Shown here piece by piece: positions 17,354-25,767 of a stretch of 64,000 bases of DNA. The stretch's first letter is position 1, and every line of letters begins with the position of its first letter. Source of the stretch: Agathobacter rectalis ATCC 33656 (GTDB taxonomy: Bacteria > Bacillota > Clostridia > Lachnospirales > Lachnospiraceae); NCBI RefSeq assembly GCF_000020605.1, contig NC_012781.1, positions 992,001 through 1,056,000 of the forward strand, written 5' to 3'. Under the pieces are notes generated by a model. The model did not search any database. It had not been told where the DNA came from and saw nothing but the letters and a program-made list of their open reading frames with translations. A program made the position numbers and the translations under genes.

Positions 17354-18214
17354 ATGAAGAAAAAAAACAAAGAGAAAAAAGTTCTGGAACCACAATACTA
17401 TACATCACGGATAAATACAAGTACATATAATTACAAGGTCTATTATATGTCTGTTCCAGAGAAAATTATCAATGTACTTATTGCATTTGTGATAGGAGCG
17501 TGCATCGGATATTTATTCTATGGAGGTATAGGAAAAGATGAATATGGGCAGGCAACTACAGTTACATATTGTTTAAATGTAATTATTCCGGTAATAGTTG
17601 GCGTTATAGCTGTTAAATTGTATATTCCGGTCAGGATACAGTCTATTATTAAGAAACAGAAAAATCAGCTTAATAAACAGTTTAGAGATATGTTAGAGGC
17701 ACTTAGTACATCTCTGGGAGCCGGTAAAAATGTTATAGATTCATTCAGAAGTGTGTATGACGATATGAAGATGCAGTATGAGGATGGGGCTTATATTATT
17801 AGCGAACTGGAGCTTTTATTGTCAGGTATGGATAATAATATTGATATTGAAGACCTACTTCTTGATTTTGGGGAAAGAAGCGGCAATGAGGATATAGAGA
17901 GTTTCGCCAAGGTTTTTCAGATATGTTATAGGAAGGGCGGAAATATCAAGGATACAGTCAGGTCTACATATGAAATTTTGAATGACAAAATGGAGATAGC
18001 AGAGGATATAGAAACCGTTGTTACAGCAAACAAAACAGAGCAGAATGTGATGCTTATCATGCCGATAGGTCTTATTGGAATGATGAAGCTGATGAGTCCG
18101 GATTTTGCTGAGAATTTTGTGTCTCCATCAGGTATCATGGCGACAACAGTAGCGGTAATCATATTTGTGGCAGCATATTTTATAGGAAGAAAAGTATTGG
18201 AGATAAAGATTTAG
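17354..18214 (+). CDS. tadB: TadB-type inner-membrane platform protein
   Basis: A 286-residue GspF-like membrane protein. It has a basic N-terminus, two hydrophobic segments at about 39-57 and 75-93, a cytoplasmic GspF domain (about 105-230, with QFRDMLEALSTSLGAGKN) and C-terminal segments near 232-250 and 258-277. It forms the membrane base that couples TadA to the pilin fibre. Nine bases after tadA and two bases before tadC, so translationally linked. Confidence 0.92.
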   Translation: MKKKNKEKKVLEPQYYTSRINTSTYNYKVYYMSVPEKIINVLIAFVIGACIGYLFYGGIGKDEYGQATTVTYCLNVIIPVIVGVIAVKLYIPVRIQSIIKKQKNQLNKQFRDMLEALSTSLGAGKNVIDSFRSVYDDMKMQYEDGAYIISELELLLSGMDNNIDIEDLLLDFGERSGNEDIESFAKVFQICYRKGGNIKDTVRSTYEILNDKMEIAEDIETVVTANKTEQNVMLIMPIGLIGMMKLMSPDFAENFVSPSGIMATTVAVIIFVAAYFIGRKVLEIKI

Positions 18215-18216
18215 TT

Positions 18217-19086
18217 ATGTTTGGAATATTAGATTATATATGCTGGATATTAGGCTTGATATTTACAATTTTTTGGATATTCCTGTTTTTTAAAGGAAAG
18301 AAAAATGCCACACTTTTTCAAGGGTTGGATGAGAAAGAATATCCTTTAAAGGATATTTATTTTGTGGGATATGAACTGCTTGAACTCATTAAGTACAATT
18401 ATCGAACCAAATACGACAGAAGGCTAAGGAAAGAGATATCGGTGCTCAAGGATGACAAGTATGCTGATTACTATATCAGAGTCACCAGAGCACAGCAGGT
18501 TACTTTAGGGTATACATTATTTACCATGTCATTTGCCATGTATGGGCTGGCAGGAAGTATGGCAGCTGTTGCGATATTTATAATGTTCGCCTTTGTGGCA
18601 TTTTACTATTATGGAACATCAGCCAGTGACAAGATTAAGAAACGTTCAGAGGAACTGCTGTCCGACTTCTCAAATGTTGTGTCAAAGCTTGCCCTTCTGA
18701 CTAATGCAGGTCTTATCATGAGGGATGCATGGGCAGATGTAGCTTATAATGGCAATACTACATTATATAAAGAAATGCAGATATCAGTTGACGAGATGAA
18801 AAATGGAGTCTCTGAGACTGAAGCTATATATCATTTTGGAAACAGATGTATCATACCTGAGATAAAAAAATTCGCATCTACTATCATACAGGGCATCGAA
18901 AAGGGAAACAGTGAGCTGACGGCCCTTTTACAGGAGCAGAGTGCAGAGACCTGGAACCTAAAAAGACAGTTGGTAAAAAGAGAGGGAGAGAAAGCATCAA
19001 GCAAGCTTCTCATCCCAATGTTTCTTATGTTTATGGGAATCCTGATTATGGTTATTGTCCCGATATTTACAAACATTGGAGCTTAG
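18217..19086 (+). CDS. tadC: TadC-type inner-membrane platform protein
   Basis: A 289-residue partner of TadB with a hydrophobic N-terminus (about 3-25), a paired membrane region (90-130), a GspF domain (about 140-245, SNVVSKLALLTNAGLIMRDAW) and a C-terminal membrane segment ending MFLMFMGILIMVIVPIFTN. TadB and TadC together make the platform of Tad pili. Starts two bases after tadB. Confidence 0.92.
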   Translation: MFGILDYICWILGLIFTIFWIFLFFKGKKNATLFQGLDEKEYPLKDIYFVGYELLELIKYNYRTKYDRRLRKEISVLKDDKYADYYIRVTRAQQVTLGYTLFTMSFAMYGLAGSMAAVAIFIMFAFVAFYYYGTSASDKIKKRSEELLSDFSNVVSKLALLTNAGLIMRDAWADVAYNGNTTLYKEMQISVDEMKNGVSETEAIYHFGNRCIIPEIKKFASTIIQGIEKGNSELTALLQEQSAETWNLKRQLVKREGEKASSKLLIPMFLMFMGILIMVIVPIFTNIGA

Positions 19087-19142
19087 GTAGAGAATCAGAG
19101 TAATCTGATTGTTTATAGATTTCACGAAAGGAGGAAACGTTT

Positions 19143-19364
19143 ATGTGGTTATTAATGAATGATTTAGGACTTAAGGCAAGGCTTGCATTTAGTAAGTTCA
19201 TGTGCGATGAAGAGGGAGATGTAAATATCGTCTCTATAGTTGTCCTTATCGGAATAGCTGTATTACTTGCCCTATTCTTTAAGGATCAGATCCATGATCT
19301 TTTAGATTCGTTGTTCAAAACAATAAGCGGTAATGCTACTAAAGCAGTTGAAAAGGGAGAATAA
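19143..19364 (+). CDS. flp: Flp-type major pilin
   Basis: A 73-residue Flp1-type type IVb pilin. A 28-residue leader ends at EEG, followed by DVNIVSIVVLIGIAVLLALF, the hydrophobic assembly helix, and a short polar tail. Prepilin peptidase TadV (25119) should cut after the glycine. The usual +5 glutamate is not present at that place. The start ATG 19143 has GAAAGGAGG, the strongest ribosome binding site of the block, as expected for a subunit needed in many copies. A perfect hairpin follows the stop. Confidence 0.88.
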   Translation: MWLLMNDLGLKARLAFSKFMCDEEGDVNIVSIVVLIGIAVLLALFFKDQIHDLLDSLFKTISGNATKAVEKGE

Positions 19365-19381
19365 CAGACAATTAGAAAGCT

Positions 19382-19415
19382 TTTTGGGTATATATCTTTT
19401 GATATATACCCAAAA
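19382..19415 (+). other. Perfect 15-bp RNA hairpin after the pilin gene
   Basis: TTTTGGGTATATATC pairs exactly with GATATATACCCAAAA around TTTT. No U run follows, so it is more likely a 3' stabiliser or processing stem that lets pilin mRNA outnumber the downstream message than a full terminator. It also lies 24 bases before tadE. Confidence 0.6.
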
Positions 19416-19438
19416 TAATTCGAATGTGAGTGAAAATT

Positions 19439-20068
19439 ATGAAAAGACTTTTAGATGAAAGCGGAGCATTGATAGTGGAGGCTTCTATTGTGTTTCCAAC
19501 AATGTTTCTGGCTATATTTTTTATGCTGTTTGTAGGAAATGCATATACGCAGAAATGTAAGGTGGAGGATATAGTGGTATCAGCAGTGCTTGAAGGTGCT
19601 GCAAAGTGTGCCGATCCTATGCTTGATGATATTGAGTCTGGCAGCATACCGGATTTTAATTCAGTTAGTCTGAAGCCATATAGATACCTTACAGGCAGTC
19701 TCAGAGATACTGAGGGTGACATAGAGAGTGAAATAAATAAAAATGTGGGAAAGATAGGCACCGGATTCTTTACAGGGATGAAGCCGAGTATTTCCATTGA
19801 CAGACTTAAATTTGAAAGTAAAGTGATATATTCAAAGGTAAATGTGGATGTATCCTATAAGATAAAAATGCCAATCAGGTTATTGGGACAGGATGAGTTT
19901 ACCAATATATCGTATGCCACACATACTGATGTGCCGGTATCTGATGTGCCGGAGTTTATCCGGACTGTAGATTTTGCAGAGGATCTTGTGCAGAGATATA
20001 AAAATCATGATATCTCTGAGCCGGCAGGCAAACTGGCAGAGAAGATAACTGAGTGGACGAGTAAATAG
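19439..20068 (+). CDS. tadE: TadE-like pseudopilin
   Basis: A 209-residue minor pilin-like protein. The short N-terminus has a class III leader, LDESG then ALIVEASIVFPTMFLAIFF, with the conserved glutamate at +5 after the glycine. The exported part has no recognised domain and two cysteines in the first 60 residues. The ATG at 19439 gives a short leader; a GTG at 19430 is also possible, and neither has a strong ribosome binding site. TadE-type proteins prime or cap Flp fibres. Confidence 0.82.
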   Translation: MKRLLDESGALIVEASIVFPTMFLAIFFMLFVGNAYTQKCKVEDIVVSAVLEGAAKCADPMLDDIESGSIPDFNSVSLKPYRYLTGSLRDTEGDIESEINKNVGKIGTGFFTGMKPSISIDRLKFESKVIYSKVNVDVSYKIKMPIRLLGQDEFTNISYATHTDVPVSDVPEFIRTVDFAEDLVQRYKNHDISEPAGKLAEKITEWTSK

Positions 20069-20079
20069 GAGTTATGAAT

Positions 20080-23000
20080 ATGTATGGATTTAGTAAAAGA
20101 GAGCGAGGTGCTGTGTCAGTATTTCTCGTAATCATTCTGGTGCCGTGTATGCTGGTGGCCAGTATATTTGTGGATGTGGGCAGAGTGTACCTGTCCAAGT
20201 CTATGGCTGAATCGGCAGCTGATATGGCACTTAATTCACTTATGACACATTATGACGCTGATTTGAATGACTGGTATGGTATGGTAGCATCCTGCCAGAA
20301 TATAGATGAATTCTATGATGCTTCAATAAAGTGCTACAAGAATGCACTCAAATCACAGAATTTGTCTAAGGATGAGATGAACACATTGGTAGGAGAGTTC
20401 AGCGCTATGATAGGTGCTGATTCAAAAGCCAGTGACTATCTCAGGGTAACGGATGACGGCGATGACTCAACTACTATAAAAGCCGTAGATGGAGCCAATC
20501 TGGCTAATGCCACTATGCTTAAATCGCAGATAGTGGACTTCATGAAATACAGAGCACCTATAGCTATCACACAGACTGCCATCGATAAAATAAAGAATAA
20601 GAGTATTCCCGGTATAGATGATGTCTTAAAAAGTGATGAGAATAAACCGCTGGTGGAGAAAAAACAGGATTATTGTAAAGCTGACGAGAAGCTGATGCGT
20701 GACAGCTACAATACATATAAGTATCTGTTTGACAATTATTCTTATGGAAATCCACAGCCAAGCAATTCATTGCTCACAGGTACACGTGATGCCATGCAGA
20801 CAGCCAGAGAACAGTATCGTGAGCTGAATAAGCTGATGATTACCAATCTGTATAACACATCGGGTCTTGTGGTTTTTAACAGGGCACAGGTGCCACTGAA
20901 TCAGTATAATTACACAAAAAGCTCTACAAAATGCTATAAAGCTAAGTATGATGGCAAGACATATTATGTAAACTGCCATTCAAGAAAAGACGATGATACA
21001 TATTACATAGATGGCACCGAACTGACAAAACAGTTTGACGATATCTCTAAGAAAATAAAGGCATTTGACAAAGCAAAGAATGATTTCACCAATGCTGTGA
21101 ACAATAGCATATCGTATTCATCCGGTGTTACAAATGACATACAGTATTGGAAGCATGCTGCAGATGCCTACAGTGTCACGGTAAGTGGCAGTGATGATTA
21201 TCGAACTAATCTGAATAAGAAAGCAGATGAAATGATAAAGAGCTACTGTGCACTCAATGCCATGATGCAGTGTACTCCGGGAAATGACTTACCAGATGAC
21301 TATGATACTACATACAAATCATATAAGAAACAGGTGGAGAACAGACAGACAAAATATCTGACAGCAGGGGGGACAAATGGCAGTGACAGCTATCTCGTAT
21401 TAGTAAACAGGCTTGAGAGTATATCAAGCAATAATATATATAATATAGAAGCAACGTCATTGACATTAAGCGATAGAAGTACTATAATTGTAAATAGAAT
21501 TGCTGATATATCAACGAATCTAATTGAAAAGAGAAACACTCTGCAGCACTATTCAGATGTATTAAACATAGCGATAAACGGAGATTCGAGTAAGGATATA
21601 GAGTCACTTGAGACACTGAAGCATGATGCAGCTGATTATGCCCAAAAACTCAATGATTGGAGTAATCAGGCAGATGGCACTGATTCAGACCTTGCAGAAG
21701 GTGACAGAGATGAAATCGCAGGTATTAAGGCTAGCGAAGCAGCCGGAAATATAACTGAACAGTCAATTATAGATTTAGAAAACAGACTTAAGAATATAAA
21801 GTCACAGATTGATTCGATGATAGCAGCCATAGATAGCTTCAAATATGGTAATCAGAAGGTCAAGGATATATCTACATATGATCAGTTCAAAAATGCAGGC
21901 TCTATGGTTATTACTGAAAGCGAGATAAATAAAAGGACTACGAATTCAGAGCTTTCAAGCTATGCGGATTCTACATTTTCATCATTGTTCTCGCCACAGG
22001 GAACAGGAACCGAGGGTCTTGCGAGCATAAATAGCAATGATGACCATAATTTACTGCTTGATGTCGCTAACTCAAAGACAGTTGCAATACCTGGTGTGTA
22101 TCAGTTTTGGCAAGAACAGTTCGGTTCAGCTAGTGAAGATGAAATAAAGAAATATGATGATGAAAAAGGAAAAGCGACAGGCAGTCAGGAAAAAACAAAA
22201 GAAAATGCTAAGAATAGAAAAAATCCACATGAAGATGCAGAGAATATAGCGCGAGAGATTGACACAATAAATAAAACATTTGGAAATACAACATTTTTCA
22301 ATAGCTTTGTGAGTCTATTAAAAAATCTGACAGGTGGAAATTTTGAAAATATTCGAGATAACTTATATTTGTCTACTTATATAATGGAAATGTTGTCTTA
22401 CTCTACTATAGATAATGAGGGAAGGTATGACATTTTAAAAGACCAGGGTTTTGATGTGTCCACATTGACAAAAGAAAATATGGATGATAAATATAATTCT
22501 GTAAATGATAAGTGGAATAGTGATGAATATAAGGATTACTTTAATAAATCACTTACCAATAAGAGGCTTTGTAAGGAAAATAATGCTGCATATGGTTGTG
22601 AATTAGAGTACATTTTGTATGGTCACGAAAATAATAATGAGAATATAAATGCTGCATATGGACAGATATATGAGATTAGATATGTGTTGAATCTTATATC
22701 AGCCTTTGAACATTTCTGGAATAAAGGAAGTGAAACAGGAAAAGCAATTAATGCTGTTGGCGAGGCTATAATGTATGCTACACAGGGAGTTATACCCAAG
22801 ATGGCAGTTAAGGCTGTTCTTATAGCTTTGTTAACGGTTTTTGAGACTTCAAATGATTTAAATAGACTTGAAGCAGGTTTTTCGGTTGAACTTTATAAAA
22901 CAAAAGCAGAAATGTGGCAGATATCTTTAGATTATGGAACAAATGCACAATCTGGAAATACAAGCATATCAGATATATTGAGTATTGTAGAAACTAAATT

Positions 23001-23322
23001 TGGTAATTTTGCTAATTCATGTGATAACGGATTGCGTTACAGCGATTATTTGTGTATTTTTATAGTGTGTGGTATGCAATCCGACATTGGGGAATCAATG
23101 ACACTTAGATGTGCAGATGTAATTCAAGCAAACATGAGAAAAATAACGAAGGATAGTGGCTACAAACTGGAAAACTCAAAAACTTATTTTGAACTTGATT
23201 CAAAACTGAAAGTAGATCCGTTACTAATTACACTGCCACTATATAGTGATTATACAGATTTGTATGATAGCAGCAGTACTGACTGGTGCACATATAATAT
23301 AAAAACAATCAGAGGTTATTAA
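20080..23322 (+). CDS. Large TadG-like protein (DUF5702 type)
   Basis: A 1,080-residue protein with an N-terminal membrane anchor in a pilin-like setting (SKRERG, AVSVFLVIILVPCMLVAS) and VDVGRVYLSKSMAESAADMAL, as in TadG and DUF5702 proteins. The rest is predicted extracytoplasmic, polar and largely helical or coiled, rich in Asn, Asp, Lys, Ser and Tyr, with a small hydrophobic stretch near residues 895-930. The second ATG (20080) is chosen because AGGAG lies eight bases before it and only two before the first ATG. It is far longer than Gram-negative TadG (about 450-550). Likely a pilus-tip or scaffold protein. Confidence 0.75.
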   Translation: MYGFSKRERGAVSVFLVIILVPCMLVASIFVDVGRVYLSKSMAESAADMALNSLMTHYDADLNDWYGMVASCQNIDEFYDASIKCYKNALKSQNLSKDEMNTLVGEFSAMIGADSKASDYLRVTDDGDDSTTIKAVDGANLANATMLKSQIVDFMKYRAPIAITQTAIDKIKNKSIPGIDDVLKSDENKPLVEKKQDYCKADEKLMRDSYNTYKYLFDNYSYGNPQPSNSLLTGTRDAMQTAREQYRELNKLMITNLYNTSGLVVFNRAQVPLNQYNYTKSSTKCYKAKYDGKTYYVNCHSRKDDDTYYIDGTELTKQFDDISKKIKAFDKAKNDFTNAVNNSISYSSGVTNDIQYWKHAADAYSVTVSGSDDYRTNLNKKADEMIKSYCALNAMMQCTPGNDLPDDYDTTYKSYKKQVENRQTKYLTAGGTNGSDSYLVLVNRLESISSNNIYNIEATSLTLSDRSTIIVNRIADISTNLIEKRNTLQHYSDVLNIAINGDSSKDIESLETLKHDAADYAQKLNDWSNQADGTDSDLAEGDRDEIAGIKASEAAGNITEQSIIDLENRLKNIKSQIDSMIAAIDSFKYGNQKVKDISTYDQFKNAGSMVITESEINKRTTNSELSSYADSTFSSLFSPQGTGTEGLASINSNDDHNLLLDVANSKTVAIPGVYQFWQEQFGSASEDEIKKYDDEKGKATGSQEKTKENAKNRKNPHEDAENIAREIDTINKTFGNTTFFNSFVSLLKNLTGGNFENIRDNLYLSTYIMEMLSYSTIDNEGRYDILKDQGFDVSTLTKENMDDKYNSVNDKWNSDEYKDYFNKSLTNKRLCKENNAAYGCELEYILYGHENNNENINAAYGQIYEIRYVLNLISAFEHFWNKGSETGKAINAVGEAIMYATQGVIPKMAVKAVLIALLTVFETSNDLNRLEAGFSVELYKTKAEMWQISLDYGTNAQSGNTSISDILSIVETKFGNFANSCDNGLRYSDYLCIFIVCGMQSDIGESMTLRCADVIQANMRKITKDSGYKLENSKTYFELDSKLKVDPLLITLPLYSDYTDLYDSSSTDWCTYNIKTIRGY

Positions 23323-23333
23323 AGGAGAAAGAA

Positions 23334-24083
23334 ATGAAAAAGAGACTATTGATTTTAGGAATGATTTTTACAATGGCTGTGTCATCAGCAGGTTGTGGCA
23401 GTTCGTCGTCATCAGACAATGCAGGTAGGACAGACAAACAAACAGCAACAGTTCATGACAGTCAGAAGGATACATCAAGTGACAGTAAGTCCGATAATGA
23501 TAAGAAAGATACGAAGTATAAATCAGCAGATGAAATCACAATGGACGATTTGATGAGCCATGATGAGACTCCGGCAGAGGATTTTGAGTTAATTGACAAC
23601 TCAGATGAAATAGTAATACAGAAGTATATTGGAAAAGATCCGATAATGGTTATTCCAGATGAAATAAATGGAAAAAAAGTTGTTAGTTTAGGAACGTATG
23701 CTTTGGCTAACGATAAGAATATAGTTGCTATCAAAATTGGAAATAATATAAAGGATTTAGGTGAGGGAGTATTTGGAAATTGTGAAAATTTAAGATATGT
23801 TGTTTTAGGTGATTCTGTTAAAACGATTGGATGTAATCCGTTTCTTAATACGAATATACAGGAAGTTACTCTTAATGATGGACTTCAAAAGATTGGCGAA
23901 GATGACATAAATAATACGGTTGATGCACCATCTAAAAATATTGGTATGGATTTAAAAATACCAGAAAGTGTTACTGAAATGCATTTAAGAGATTTTCACC
24001 TTATTGTAAAAGCAGGTTCATATGCTGAACAGTATGCAAAAGAATATGCGGAAAGTAATAATCTTACATATACAGTAGAATAA
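23334..24083 (+). CDS. BspA-like leucine-rich-repeat lipoprotein
   Basis: A 249-residue surface lipoprotein. Its signal peptide ends in the lipobox SSAGC (Cys near 22), followed by a Ser/Asp/Lys-rich linker of about 50 residues. A short BspA/LRR_5 domain follows, with strands such as NIVAIKIGNNIKDLGEGVF and LRYVVLGDSVKTIGCNPF. LRR_5 proteins in gut and oral bacteria are often adhesins. It starts 11 bp after the TadG-like gene behind AAAGGAG and is the last gene before a strong terminator. Confidence 0.8.
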   Translation: MKKRLLILGMIFTMAVSSAGCGSSSSSDNAGRTDKQTATVHDSQKDTSSDSKSDNDKKDTKYKSADEITMDDLMSHDETPAEDFELIDNSDEIVIQKYIGKDPIMVIPDEINGKKVVSLGTYALANDKNIVAIKIGNNIKDLGEGVFGNCENLRYVVLGDSVKTIGCNPFLNTNIQEVTLNDGLQKIGEDDINNTVDAPSKNIGMDLKIPESVTEMHLRDFHLIVKAGSYAEQYAKEYAESNNLTYTVE

Positions 24084-24129
24084 TTTACAATATGTTAATT
24101 AATTAAATATTAATACTATGAATCATAGG

Positions 24130-24169
24130 AAGTCGCCATGCTATATTAGTAGTGTGGTGGCTTTTTTTT
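24130..24169 (+). terminator. Terminator inside the Tad block
   Basis: A 14-base stem AAGTCGCCATGCTA/TAGTGTGGTGGCTT, with several G-U pairs, is followed by eight T residues. It closes the first transcription unit (tadZ to the lipoprotein). Confidence 0.85.
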
Positions 24170-24240
24170 GTTAAAATTGAAAATTATTAAATTGTAATTA
24201 GTAAATATTATTATTACATTAACAAATAGTAAAGTAATTA

Positions 24241-24270
24241 TTGACAAACAGTAATTGAAGTAGGAAAATA
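24241..24270 (+). promoter_or_regulatory. Promoter P2 of the Tad block
   Basis: TTGACA (24241-24246), an 18-bp spacer beginning AACAGTAATTGAAGTAGG, and AAAATA. It matches P1 (14967-14996) at most positions. A partly related stretch, ACAAATAGTAAAGTAATT, lies just upstream. Confidence 0.55.
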
Positions 24271-24306
24271 GTATATATGAAAATCTATATTTAAAGGGAG
24301 AATATC

Positions 24307-25104
24307 ATGAGAAAACGTATAAAGGATGAAAGAGGAGCTATTGTTGTTGAGGCAACGATTTCGTTTACTGCCTTTATTTTCCTGTTGTACATCATCTATT
24401 CGATAGTTGATATATGCTACATACAGGCAAAGATGAGCATAGCGTTAAACAGTGCGGCGACAGATATCTCGCAGTACTCCTATCTGTATTATAAGTTTGG
24501 TATTGATTCGGTGGACAATGCGGCAAGCAATGCGGCTTCAAGCAGTAGGGCATTGGCAAAGCATACATTAAATGGTATGGATAAGATTATGACAGGAATA
24601 TCGGATATAGATAGCAGCTTGTCGGATATAGAGAATGGCTCTTCTGATTTTGAAAGTCTAATGACCGCTTATGATGAGACAAAGGGTGGAGCATCAGATT
24701 TGGCTGCCAATATTAATGACTATGGAGATGCTTTGGCAGAAGATCCTATGGGTTTTGTAAAGGGTATGGGTATGCTTGCATTGAATGAGGGTTCGTCTGC
24801 AGGCAAGTCATATCTGGCACAGTCTATGGGAAGAGCTTTTATGAAGAAGAATCTTAAGGATTCAAATGGTGGGGATGTCAACGCTTTTTTGAAACAGTAT
24901 CATGTAAAGGATGGTCTGGATGGGCTTTCGTTTGCTGGCACGGAGTTCTTGGTATCAACGGATGGCAAATCAAGTAATGCCCTAAGGTTGACTTGCTCAT
25001 ATGATGTGAAGGTTGTCAATCTGCTTAATACAGATATCACCATCAGATTTTGTCAGAGTGCATCAACCGATGTGTGGGGCAAGGGAGTTAGTGCGAAAAA
25101 ATAG
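24307..25104 (+). CDS. Second TadE-like pseudopilin
   Basis: A 265-residue protein with a class III leader KDERG, then AIVVEATISFTAFIFLLYII with glutamate at +5. The predicted extracytoplasmic domain is Ser/Asp-rich and ends in a likely beta-rich segment (SNALRLTCSYDVKVVNLLN). It is a probable substrate of TadV, encoded by the next gene. Ribosome binding site AAAGGGAG. First gene of the second unit. Confidence 0.8.
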   Translation: MRKRIKDERGAIVVEATISFTAFIFLLYIIYSIVDICYIQAKMSIALNSAATDISQYSYLYYKFGIDSVDNAASNAASSSRALAKHTLNGMDKIMTGISDIDSSLSDIENGSSDFESLMTAYDETKGGASDLAANINDYGDALAEDPMGFVKGMGMLALNEGSSAGKSYLAQSMGRAFMKKNLKDSNGGDVNAFLKQYHVKDGLDGLSFAGTEFLVSTDGKSSNALRLTCSYDVKVVNLLNTDITIRFCQSASTDVWGKGVSAKK

Positions 25105-25118
25105 GTGGATTAGGAATT

Positions 25119-25757
25119 ATGAAAACAAATGATATTTTAATGATACTCATTTCAATTATTCTATGTGGAGTGAGTATCTATATACTGATCAGAAATAAAG
25201 AAAAAAAGAGTAAAAAGCTTATTGTCTATTGTATTATAGGTATGTTTCTTGTCATGATAGATGCATGTATGCTTCAGTTCTTTTATCACGATAATGCAAT
25301 TTATAAGAATTTTAGGATGATAGCACTTCTTTCAATTATGGCATCTGTTGCATATGTTGATTTCACGGAGCTAAGGATTCCAAATGAATATATTATTACA
25401 GGACTTGTATACTGGGTGTTAAGTATATTTGTTGAGCTGATATGTAGCAGTCAGTTTATTGTTGCCAATATCATTTCTTCGCTTATTGCAGCGGCAGCCC
25501 TGTTTATAGCTTCTTTGCTTTGCAAGATATGTATCAGGGGGTCGATTGGTGCCGGGGATATAAAGCTGTTTGTGGTTATGGGGCTATTGCTTGGGCTTGA
25601 TGGAATATGGAGCGCTATATTTCTTTCTCTTGTTTTATCATTTATCACAGCAATTTATTTTCTTATTACAAAAAGAAAAGGCAAAAAGGATGCAATGGCA
25701 TTTGGTCCGGCTCTTGCTATAGGAACGTGGTTATCAATATTTTTGACTGGAATGTAG
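25119..25757 (+). CDS. tadV: Prepilin peptidase TadV/CpaA (A24 family)
   Basis: A 212-residue polytopic aspartate peptidase that cleaves the leaders of Flp pilin and pseudopilins at the membrane. The two catalytic aspartates lie in VDFTELRIPN (near residue 81) and GAGDIKLF (near 146), matching the A24 GxGD family. About six to seven membrane segments. It follows its likely substrate by 14 bp. Confidence 0.9.
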   Translation: MKTNDILMILISIILCGVSIYILIRNKEKKSKKLIVYCIIGMFLVMIDACMLQFFYHDNAIYKNFRMIALLSIMASVAYVDFTELRIPNEYIITGLVYWVLSIFVELICSSQFIVANIISSLIAAAALFIASLLCKICIRGSIGAGDIKLFVVMGLLLGLDGIWSAIFLSLVLSFITAIYFLITKRKGKKDAMAFGPALAIGTWLSIFLTGM

Positions 25758-25767
25758 AGGATATACA

